From JAVBOD01 sp031551045 (GTDB lineage Bacteria > Bacteroidota > Bacteroidia > Bacteroidales > UBA932), in the NCBI GenBank assembly GCA_031551045.1, contig JAVBOD010000010.1, positions 1 through 24,679 of the forward strand: a stretch of DNA of 24,679 bases. Reading direction: 5' to 3'. The translations under genes were made by a program, and so were the position numbers. Positions 7,648 through 14,271 of the stretch are shown here, in pieces. Numbering within the stretch: the first letter of the stretch is position 1; the number at the start of each line of letters is the position of its first letter. The notes beneath the pieces were generated by a model that saw only the letters and a program-made list of their open reading frames with translations, was not told the DNA's origin and did no database searches.

Positions 7648-10600
7648 TTATAGGTTAATCATTATTCCAAAATAAAATTCGGGTCTCAATGGTAATGAAG
7701 TAAAATTCTGTAAATAGGTAGTACCGCCCGATGTGTAGCTAACTTGGCTTATTTCCGGGTCAATATCTACTCCTTTTGCCGTGATGCAAAACAGGTTCCG
7801 GGTTTGGAAATAGGCCTTCACGCTGGAAAGTCCAATCGGATTAATCCATTTCTTAGGCAAGTAATATCCTAAAGTAAAATCTCTCAATTTTACGAAATTA
7901 GCATTACCGATCAACATATCGCCGTAAGAATAATACATGGACCCAAAGTTTCCATATTTAGGATATATGGTATTTTCCTCGTCGCCGGCTTTTTTCCATC
8001 GTTCCCCAACATGCCTGTTTTTATAATTCGTCCCATCAAAACAATCTTCCCTGAATTTATTTCCAAACTTCCCGATAAGCATAAAAGATGCTTCCAAGTT
8101 TTGATAACGGAATGAGTTGGTCCAACTGATGTTTAAGGGAGGATTCAATAGACCCAAATATATGGCATCCTTTGCCTCTAAACTATAAGCAGCTATCTTA
8201 GCTCCCTCAGAATTGTAAAAGAGCGGTTCTCCCGTATTGTCTATACCGGCAAATTTAGCGCCCCACACTCCGTCTATCGGGTAGCCTTCCTTCAAAACAC
8301 TGGGCATAATGTAAGAGGCAAAAGATGTTAGACTGCCACTATAATAATCAATATTACTATGATTATATCCGATTAAAAGACTGGAATTCCATGTAAAACT
8401 CTTGGACTGAATAATGCTTCCGTTGAGGGTTATCTCAAAGCCGGAGTTAGTAATAGCTCCTACGTTTTGATTTACTTTGCTAACTCCTTTCGTAGGATCG
8501 ATGGCATCGCTGGAAATCAGGTCGGTACTTTTCTTATTATAGTATTCTGCGGTTAACGAAAGCCTGTTGTTGAACATGGAAAAATCTATACCGAAATCCA
8601 CGATATTGGTTTTTTCCCAACGTAAAGTACTGTTCGGATAAGAGCTGATGTCGTAGGAAATGCCTCCCATAATAGGAACAGTACCGGAATCACTATCTAT
8701 TTTTAAGATAAGAAAAGGCGTATTTTCCGGAGAAATATTTCCGGTAACGCCATAGGAAACCCTGATATCGAACTGATTGAAAATATTGCGTAATCCGGAA
8801 AAGAACCCTTCTTCGGCCATTTTATACTTCCCCCCTACCGACCAAGTTGGTTTGTAGCGGAATTCGGGTGCCGTTCCGAAGAAGTTGGTTAAATCCAAAC
8901 GAATACTTCCATTAATTACATATTTATTATTATATTCATAAGAAGCATTGCCGTACCAGCTCACAAAGCGGTTATCCCTTACACTGTAATTATTGCCATA
9001 CGAAATGGTAGTGGGTAAAGTGGACGGAGCGCCGCCGAACAACATATTGCTTTTTATGTTATCCGTATTTTTATTGTATTCGTATGGATCGAAACCGGAG
9101 TTATAAGAAGCCGAGACATGATCATATCCGAGACGTGTAGGCAAGTAACTGGATTCGTAGGTGTCGTCACTTATTTCGCTGCCCAACATGGCGCTTACCC
9201 GATGCAGCGTATTCTTGAATGATTGATTATAGTTAAGCTGGGTACGAATAACCCACGATTCCATCGTTCCCCTGCTTTCATCAATTCTACCCCCTTCAGG
9301 AATATAATGTTGTCGGCTGTCGGCTGGGTTAGCGGCTGTTCCATCATTATATGCAGCCCTCATGGCAAATGAGTTGCCTTCATATATAGTGCGATTCATA
9401 ACGGCCCCTTTTGTCCAAGTGCCGCCGAAACTTCCTTTCAGAAAATCAAAAAATTTTATATTGATATCGCCACCCAGGCGCACCTGTAAATTGCTTCCGG
9501 TGTTATAAGCTTGGTTTAAATCTTCGGCCGGATGATAGAAGACAGATTTCATCCCCGAACGGGCCTCATAGGTGCCGATTCTTCGTTGGCCTACCGGTTG
9601 CCATGGCGTCTGATTTCCTACCTCATCATACAGTTGTGAATAAGGTAATATCTTGGCTCTGGTAGGAGACGTGAAGTCTGTCAATTCCATATAAGAATCG
9701 ACGGGACTCTTGGATGTTGTATAGTTGATATTGGAAAGTACTCTTAGGGATAACCATTTAAAAGGATCCCATGTATCGTTAACATCGGCCGTTAAACGTG
9801 AATTCTTTTGATATAGCATATTCCCGGACTCTCCCAAATACCTGAAAGCGGCACTGAACTGGTTTTTATCCGATCCGCTGGAGATATTCACATTATGTTG
9901 TTGTGATTGGCTAGCCCTAAAAATGTTGTCTTGCAACTGTTGTAAAGCATTATTATTTCTGAGTGCTTCTATTTTCGAGTCTGCTTCGGTCGCCGGCATC
10001 AGGCTTCTGACTTTTGCCATAAGCAGGTAAGTATAATCCGATAATTTACCATAAGAATTGTACCGATTGTAATAAGAATTCGGGCTTTGGTTATATATTT
10101 CCAACTCTACATCCATATAATCGTTTACATTGGCGAAATTTAGCTTGGATAAGTCCGGCTTCATCGTAACTCCATAAGTTCCCCTATAACCGAAGTTGAT
10201 GGTTCCTTTGGCTGTTGAAGCGCTCTTGGTAGTAACGACAATTACGCCATTAGATGCTCTTGCTCCATAAATAGAGGCAGCTACAGCATCTTTCAACACC
10301 GTAATGGATTGAATATTTTCCGGGTTAATGTTATCTAATGTAGCGCCATCGCCAATCAAAGGATAACCATCCAGCACTATAAGCGGATCCTTCACACCGG
10401 TAAAAGTAGAAACGCCGCGGATTTCCACCTTTCCGTCTTTTGTAACAACCAAGCCGGCCGACTGTCCTTCTAAAATAGAACGCAGGGCCGGTTGTAACTT
10501 ATTATCTAACTTTTCGGAGGTAATAATCGAAAACGAACCGGTAGTCCGTTCTTTTGAAAGTGTCTGGTAACCGGTTACCACTACTTCATCCAACAATTTG

Positions 10601-11244
10601 GTACTTGGCTTTAAAGTAAGGCTCAAGGCAGTTCTTCCGTTAACAATTTCTTCCCTCGATTCATAACCGAGAAAAGAAATTAATAAAGTTTCATTGCTTG
10701 GAACACCTGCCAAAGTGAATTTTCCATCCGAATCGGTCGTGGCGTTTATCCGGTTGTTGCCCTTCAGCATCACCACGGCACCCGGTAAAGGGTTGCCTTC
10801 TTCATCCAAGACGGTGCCACGTACGGTAAGAGTGTTTTGAGTTGCTGCAGTCGTTTTTGTTGTTTGTGGGATGTTGGTTTGCGTTTGTGCTGCAACGTCG
10901 TCATTTCCCGTTGTATTTCCGGCAGCGTTTGCCGGAACCGGTGTTTTTTTCAACACGATATGCCCTTCAACAACGGAGGCAGTAATCTTGCCGCTAAATA
11001 AGGTGTTAATAACCGTATTCAAATCGGCGTTTTTTACCGAAATGTTTACCCGGTTATTCAAATTAATAAGGCCTTCTTCGTAGAAAAAGGGTTTGTCTAA
11101 TCGCTTCTCGAGACTTTCCAAAACACTCTTTACGGGAGTATCTTTAAAGTCGAGCGTAAGTTTTTGATTTTGTGCAGAGGCTGTAATAGTTGCCAACCAT
11201 AGCATACTTATTGCAGCAATTTGCTTGAGATAGATTAATTTCAT
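7648..11244 (-). CDS. SusC/RagA-family TonB-dependent outer-membrane transporter with STN signalling domain
   Basis: This 1198-residue receptor would import the SusD-captured ligand with TonB energy and signal its presence. A signal peptide with cleavage near ASA-Q at 24 precedes an STN domain (about 28-100), a low-complexity T/Q/A-rich linker (101-138) and a carboxypeptidase-D-like regulatory domain (about 139-212, VRGTVLDEEGNPLPGAVVML). The TonB box and plug begin at LDEVVVTGYQ (218-227), with PLIVLDGYPLIGDG and SIYGARASNGVIVVTTKSA. The 22-strand barrel fills the rest, ending RPEFYFGIMINL. The STN domain and the FecR and ECF sigma genes just upstream mark it as a transducer. Its 359-bp leader contains a palindromic repeat, and a candidate antisense RNA is encoded opposite its 5' end. 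Confidence 0.96.
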   Translation of the reverse strand: MKLIYLKQIAAISMLWLATITASAQNQKLTLDFKDTPVKSVLESLEKRLDKPFFYEEGLINLNNRVNISVKNADLNTVINTLFSGKITASVVEGHIVLKKTPVPANAAGNTTGNDDVAAQTQTNIPQTTKTTAATQNTLTVRGTVLDEEGNPLPGAVVMLKGNNRINATTDSDGKFTLAGVPSNETLLISFLGYESREEIVNGRTALSLTLKPSTKLLDEVVVTGYQTLSKERTTGSFSIITSEKLDNKLQPALRSILEGQSAGLVVTKDGKVEIRGVSTFTGVKDPLIVLDGYPLIGDGATLDNINPENIQSITVLKDAVAASIYGARASNGVIVVTTKSASTAKGTINFGYRGTYGVTMKPDLSKLNFANVNDYMDVELEIYNQSPNSYYNRYNSYGKLSDYTYLLMAKVRSLMPATEADSKIEALRNNNALQQLQDNIFRASQSQQHNVNISSGSDKNQFSAAFRYLGESGNMLYQKNSRLTADVNDTWDPFKWLSLRVLSNINYTTSKSPVDSYMELTDFTSPTRAKILPYSQLYDEVGNQTPWQPVGQRRIGTYEARSGMKSVFYHPAEDLNQAYNTGSNLQVRLGGDINIKFFDFLKGSFGGTWTKGAVMNRTIYEGNSFAMRAAYNDGTAANPADSRQHYIPEGGRIDESRGTMESWVIRTQLNYNQSFKNTLHRVSAMLGSEISDDTYESSYLPTRLGYDHVSASYNSGFDPYEYNKNTDNIKSNMLFGGAPSTLPTTISYGNNYSVRDNRFVSWYGNASYEYNNKYVINGSIRLDLTNFFGTAPEFRYKPTWSVGGKYKMAEEGFFSGLRNIFNQFDIRVSYGVTGNISPENTPFLILKIDSDSGTVPIMGGISYDISSYPNSTLRWEKTNIVDFGIDFSMFNNRLSLTAEYYNKKSTDLISSDAIDPTKGVSKVNQNVGAITNSGFEITLNGSIIQSKSFTWNSSLLIGYNHSNIDYYSGSLTSFASYIMPSVLKEGYPIDGVWGAKFAGIDNTGEPLFYNSEGAKIAAYSLEAKDAIYLGLLNPPLNISWTNSFRYQNLEASFMLIGKFGNKFREDCFDGTNYKNRHVGERWKKAGDEENTIYPKYGNFGSMYYSYGDMLIGNANFVKLRDFTLGYYLPKKWINPIGLSSVKAYFQTRNLFCITAKGVDIDPEISQVSYTSGGTTYLQNFTSLPLRPEFYFGIMINL

Positions 11245-11247
11245 AAA

Positions 11248-11277
11248 TTTGTAGAAGTTTTAGAGGTTTTACTTTTG
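11248..11277 (+). promoter_or_regulatory. Candidate promoter of an antisense RNA opposite the susC leader
   Basis: TTTG (11248-11251), 18 nt, then TACTTTTG (11270-11277) match both Bacteroidetes promoter boxes exactly, on the plus strand and four bases from the minus-strand susC start codon. No plus-strand protein gene lies downstream; instead an intrinsic terminator follows at 11301-11326. Confidence 0.55.
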
Positions 11278-11280
11278 CGT

Positions 11281-11326
11281 GTAATTTCTTCTGAGACATT
11301 CCCGGTCCCTGAGGCCGGGTTTTTTG
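11281..11326 (+). ncRNA. Candidate cis-antisense small RNA opposite the susC 5' leader
   Basis: The unit is defined by the promoter at 11248-11277 and the terminator at 11301-11326, giving an RNA of about 45 nt starting near 11281-11283. It is fully complementary to the susC leader about 40-85 nt upstream of the susC start codon. Work on Bacteroides polysaccharide loci controlled by ECF sigma/anti-sigma pairs has described antisense RNAs near the susC start that repress it; DonS of B. fragilis is the example I recall. The layout here matches that idea, but transcription is inferred. Confidence 0.45.
11301..11326 (+). terminator. Plus-strand intrinsic terminator in the susC leader
   Basis: CCCGG-T-CC, loop CTGA, GG-CCGGG (11301-11319) forms a 7-bp GC stem with one bulged T and is followed by six T residues (11320-11325). 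There is no T tract on the minus-strand side, so it would act on plus-strand transcripts, of which the only candidate is the antisense RNA. Confidence 0.6.
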
Positions 11327-11441
11327 TGGCATTATGGTATTTTCCTGTTCATAAATGTTAGTTATTAATAGTTATAATTTCAAATTTCAGGTTTTTCATT
11401 TTCTTAGCCGTTCAGGCGGACTTCCAGTTTATTCTTTTCTC

Positions 11442-11524
11442 TTGTCATTCTGAGCGAAGCGAAGAATCTGTGTTTTACAATATCTTTCATCGTTATAGAT
11501 TCTTCGCTTCGCTCAGAATGACAA
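11442..11524. repeat. Palindromic element, copy A
   Basis: A perfect 28-bp inverted repeat: left arm 11442-11469 beginning TTGTCATTCTGAGCGAAGC, right arm 11497-11524 ending GCTCAGAATGACAA, with a 27-nt loop. It lies in the transcribed space between the FecR gene (stop at 11604) and susC. Copies with the same arms occur at 12818, 18052 and, damaged, at 18954. Confidence 0.92.
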
Positions 11525-11539
11525 TTCCATACTTCCTAC

Positions 11540-11557
11540 TCCCGATAGCTATCGGGA
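11540..11557. repeat. Perfect 18-bp palindrome TCCCGATAGCTATCGGGA
   Basis: The sequence is its own reverse complement over 18 bases with no loop. It lies 46 nt after the FecR stop on the minus strand and 16 nt from palindromic element copy A. Similar CCCGATAGCTATCGGG motifs recur between genes in Bacteroidetes genomes to my knowledge. Function is unknown. Confidence 0.6.
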
Positions 11558-11603
11558 CTGCCCGCTCCTTTTTAGCTTTTCACCATTTCACCTTTGTTCC
11601 CTT

Positions 11604-12578
11604 TTAATAAATAACCATCGTATTCGTCTCTTTATCATAAGAGCTTTGAAAATCGACAGAAGTTTGCATGACCCGCAGGATTTGCTCTAAACTCTCGCCC
11701 CGTTCGAATCTTCCGTTGAATATTTTTTGTTGCAAGTCTTTCTTGGTAATCGTTATGTGTACACTGAAGGTACGTCCCAAAATAGCCGCAATTTCTTCGA
11801 ACGGCATCGATTGGAAATAAAGTTTTCCTTCCATCCAACCAATGGCTTTATCGGTATCGACGTCCTGCAAAGTACTTTTTTGAGAAATCTTGTCCACCAC
11901 TATTTGCTTGCCGGGCTCCAGCATATTTTCTTTCCGCCCCACATCTACTTTCAAAGAACCTTCAATCAGCGTAGTCTCCATGCGCTTATCCCCGGGATAG
12001 GCACGTACGTTAAAAGTGGTTCCCAGCACCGTCATTTTAGCAGAACCGGCTTCCACGATAAACGGGCGCAAACTGTCTTTAGTTACCTCAAAAAATGCCT
12101 CTCCGGTGAGTTTAACTGTACGGGTACGACCGCTAAATTGATCAACATACGATATTCTACTATCGGCATTCAACACGACACAAGTACTGTCGGGCAATAC
12201 CACTTTTGTCCGCAAACCTTTGGGATTATATACTTCCACATATTGTGGCTGTATTTTTCCGGAATAAATTTCTTTTCTAAAAAATAGAGAAACGGCCAAC
12301 ACCACGAATATGGCAGCAGCCGTTTCCAACGTATAACGCAGGTATTTATGTATGCGGATAGTACGTTTTTGCTTATCTATTTGCTGCTCCAGTTGACGGT
12401 AGGATTTCTCGCTATCAAACGGCTGGTCTTGGTTTTCGTCGTAGCTACTCCATTTGTTTGCTACATCAGCCTCAATAGTTTGTTGCCCTTGTTCCGATAG
12501 AATCCATTCGGATAAAATGGTCTTTTCTTCTTGTGATAAGGACGTCTTTCCGGGTAGTATTTTCTTTTTATTTTTCAA
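11604..12578 (-). CDS. FecR-family anti-sigma factor (locus 2)
   Basis: This 324-residue inner-membrane anti-sigma factor should relay a signal from the STN domain of the downstream SusC receptor to the upstream ECF sigma factor. The cytoplasmic N-terminus (1-80) contains LSEWILSEQGQQTIEADVANKW. One membrane segment lies at about 85-100. The FecR domain is at about 116-212 (VYNPKGLRTKVVLPDSTCVVLNADS, given here only by its first residues VYNPKGLRTK; then GEAFFEV, GTTFNVRAY and TTLIEGSLKVD). A DUF4974 domain is at about 252-322 (GKLYFQSMPFEEIAAILGR). Start is ATG at 12576-12578. A 328-bp space separates it from the sigma gene, holding palindromic copy B, so its level may differ from that of sigma. 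Confidence 0.94.
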   Translation of the reverse strand: MKNKKKILPGKTSLSQEEKTILSEWILSEQGQQTIEADVANKWSSYDENQDQPFDSEKSYRQLEQQIDKQKRTIRIHKYLRYTLETAAAIFVVLAVSLFFRKEIYSGKIQPQYVEVYNPKGLRTKVVLPDSTCVVLNADSRISYVDQFSGRTRTVKLTGEAFFEVTKDSLRPFIVEAGSAKMTVLGTTFNVRAYPGDKRMETTLIEGSLKVDVGRKENMLEPGKQIVVDKISQKSTLQDVDTDKAIGWMEGKLYFQSMPFEEIAAILGRTFSVHITITKKDLQQKIFNGRFERGESLEQILRVMQTSVDFQSSYDKETNTMVIY

Positions 12579-12817
12579 GGCTCAAAAATTTTTTCTGTTC
12601 GTGTTACATATATTGTACGACCGAGCCCGGGAAAAACACGTAAGTAGATTTTGAAAAATAAATATAAGTGATTGATAACAAGAAAGAAAAATAAAATTAT
12701 TTTCAAAAGCATACCATCCGAGGTGAATGAGTCCAGCTAACAGAGGTATGGAAGAAGGGAGTATGTGAACAAAGTGGAGAAATCTATTGAGTTCGTGTAA
12801 CAAATCAAAGTCGTCTT

Positions 12818-12896
12818 TTGTCATTCTGAGCGAAGCGAAGAATCTGTAATAGGAAAAGATTAAAACATAGGTTCTTCGCTTCGCTCAGAATGACAA
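12818..12896. repeat. Palindromic element, copy B
   Basis: Left arm 12818-12845 is identical to copy A; right arm 12869-12896 differs at one base (AGGTTC for AGATTC), a change that still allows G-U pairing. The loop is 23 nt. On the minus strand the element begins 10 nt after the stop of the ECF sigma gene. The rest of the 12579-12906 space shows nothing recognisable. Confidence 0.9.
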
Positions 12897-12906
12897 GCTA
12901 AAAAAA

Positions 12907-13470
12907 TTACGAAAACAGCGTCAGCAACAACGTTGCAATTTCTCTGTTCTTCATAAAATAGGTACGGAGAATTTTGAGCGCATGGCTCACATGCGTTTCG
13001 ACCGTACGCACGGAAAGGTCTAATTTTTCCGCAATTTCCTGATTATTGAGCCCTTTATTCCTCAGAAGCATGACTTCTCGTTGTTGTGGCGGCAATTGCT
13101 CGATACATGACAAGAGCAATTCCATAAGGTTTTGCAGCACAAAATCATCTTCTATGGAATAGGATGTAAGGGAATTTTCAAAAATACGCTGATGATGTTT
13201 CTGCTCCACAAATTTATGTTTGATAACGTCATAAATCTGGTGTTTGGCAATGGTAATTAAATAGGTATTGAAATGCTGCTGAACGTCTATCCGTTCGCGG
13301 GTTTCCCAAATTTTCAAAAAAGTTTCCTGCACTATTTCTTCCGCATCGGCTTCATTTCGAAAAAAATGGAATGAAAAACGGTAAAGCCGCGCCGCATATT
13401 TTTCAAATACAGCGCCAAAAGCAACCCTATCACCGCTTTTTAACAAGGCAATCAACGTTTTCTCGTCCAT
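12907..13470 (-). CDS. ECF-type RNA polymerase sigma factor (locus 2)
   Basis: This 187-residue ECF sigma factor heads the locus sigma-FecR-SusC-SusD-thioredoxin. Region 2 is at about residues 20-90 (ADAEEIVQETFLKIWETRER) and region 4 at about 120-176 (LPPQQREVMLLRNKGLNNQE then IAEKLDLSVRTVETHVSHAL). It resembles the usual Bacteroidetes ECF sigma factors paired with FecR. Start ATG is at 13468-13470. It lies 38 nt downstream of trmD on the same strand but has a candidate promoter of its own at 13493-13524, reaching into the 3' end of trmD. Its likely target is the susC promoter, and possibly its own. Confidence 0.93.
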   Translation of the reverse strand: MDEKTLIALLKSGDRVAFGAVFEKYAARLYRFSFHFFRNEADAEEIVQETFLKIWETRERIDVQQHFNTYLITIAKHQIYDVIKHKFVEQKHHQRIFENSLTSYSIEDDFVLQNLMELLLSCIEQLPPQQREVMLLRNKGLNNQEIAEKLDLSVRTVETHVSHALKILRTYFMKNREIATLLLTLFS

Positions 13471-13492
13471 GAAATTTTCCCCTTCGAATGTA

Positions 13493-13524
13493 CGAAGTTA
13501 ACTATTTTTCATTCTTCCAACAAA
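13493..13524 (-). promoter_or_regulatory. Candidate promoter of the ECF sigma gene (locus 2)
   Basis: On the minus strand TTTG (13521-13524), 20 nt, then TAACTTCG (13493-13500) matches the housekeeping consensus TTTG / TAnnTTTG with one mismatch and the same spacing as the rpoD promoter. The sigma start codon is 22 nt downstream. The -33 box lies inside the end of trmD. Confidence 0.5.
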
Positions 13525-14186
13525 TCGGGCCGTAGCTGCCGAGTGCGCAACAGCGCCTGTTCCTCGTTCCACTGCGCAATGATTTTATGATTGCCGGAAA
13601 GTAACACATCGGGCACTCGCCAGCCGTTGAATGCTGCCGGGCGCGTATAGACCGGCGGCGCCAACAAACCGTCCTGAAACGAATCGGTGAGTGCCGAAGT
13701 TTCGTCGGAAAGCACGCCGGGAATAAGGCGCACAATGGCATCCGTAAGAATTGCTGCCGCCAGCTCGCCACCGCTCAACACGTAATCGCCCACCGAAATC
13801 TCTTTAGTAATAAGGTGTTCGCGGATACGGTGGTCAACGCCTTTATAATGTCCGCAAAGAATCATGATATTGTTGAGTGTGGACAAGCGGTTCACACAAG
13901 GCTGCGCCAGCCGTTCGCCGTCGGGCGTGAGGTAAATAATTTCATCATACGTGCGCTCCGATTTCAACTTCGACATCAATTCGAAAATCGGCTCTATCAT
14001 CAACACCATGCCGGCATCGCCGCCAAACGAATAATCGTCCACCTGCCGGTAGCTTCCCTTGCCGTATTCGCGGATATTGTGCACGTGCATTTCGGCGTAT
14101 CCTTTATCCTGAGCCCGTTTCACGATAGAATGGCCTAAAGGGCTTTGCAGTAATTCAGGCACCACCGTAAGTATATCTATTCTCAT
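13509..14186 (-). CDS. trmD: tRNA (guanine-37-N1)-methyltransferase
   Basis: This 225-residue SPOUT-class enzyme uses S-adenosylmethionine to methylate G37 next to the anticodon of tRNAs reading CNN codons and so guards against +1 frameshifting. Family hallmarks are in order: MRIDILTVVPE at the start, GGDAGMVL at 55-62, the knot segments LCGHYKGVDHRI (110-121) and SVGDYVLSGGELAA (131-144), and the C-terminal DETSALTDSF (161-170) with the conserved catalytic-site Asp at 168, then GLLAPPVYTRP. Length is normal for the family. It is divergent from the DUF349 gene, 85 bp apart. In many bacteria trmD sits with rpsP, rimM and rplS; here those are absent on both sides, which is common in Bacteroidetes. 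Confidence 0.97.
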   Translation of the reverse strand: MRIDILTVVPELLQSPLGHSIVKRAQDKGYAEMHVHNIREYGKGSYRQVDDYSFGGDAGMVLMIEPIFELMSKLKSERTYDEIIYLTPDGERLAQPCVNRLSTLNNIMILCGHYKGVDHRIREHLITKEISVGDYVLSGGELAAAILTDAIVRLIPGVLSDETSALTDSFQDGLLAPPVYTRPAAFNGWRVPDVLLSGNHKIIAQWNEEQALLRTRQLRPDLLEE

Positions 14187-14192
14187 AATTTA

Positions 14193-14200
14193 CAAAATTA
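14193..14200 (-). promoter_or_regulatory. Candidate -7 box of trmD
   Basis: Read on the minus strand this is TAATTTTG, a full match to TAnnTTTG, seven bases before the trmD start codon. A second match, TATTTTTG, lies at 14201-14208 and leaves more room for a start site. An ATTG is present at 14217-14220 but with short spacing, so which box is used is unclear. Confidence 0.3.
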
Positions 14201-14231
14201 CAAAAATAAACGAACACAATGGTTTTTTTAC

Positions 14232-14239
14232 TATATTTG
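14232..14239 (+). promoter_or_regulatory. Candidate -7 box for the DUF349-yidC operon
   Basis: TATATTTG matches the Bacteroidetes -7 consensus exactly, 32 nt before the ATG at 14272. No clear TTTG is present at the usual -33 distance. Confidence 0.45.
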
Positions 14240-14271
14240 CGTTTCCATTTAAAAATTTAGGAATCCGAACA

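Noticed and set aside
11144..11332. Minus-strand reading frame of 62 codons overlapping the susC leader and start (begins MPQKTRPQGPG)
   Set aside because: It is out of frame with susC, overlaps its signal peptide region, has no recognisable protein features, and the sequence at its start is better explained as the hairpin of the antisense unit. A regulatory upstream ORF is possible but unsupported.
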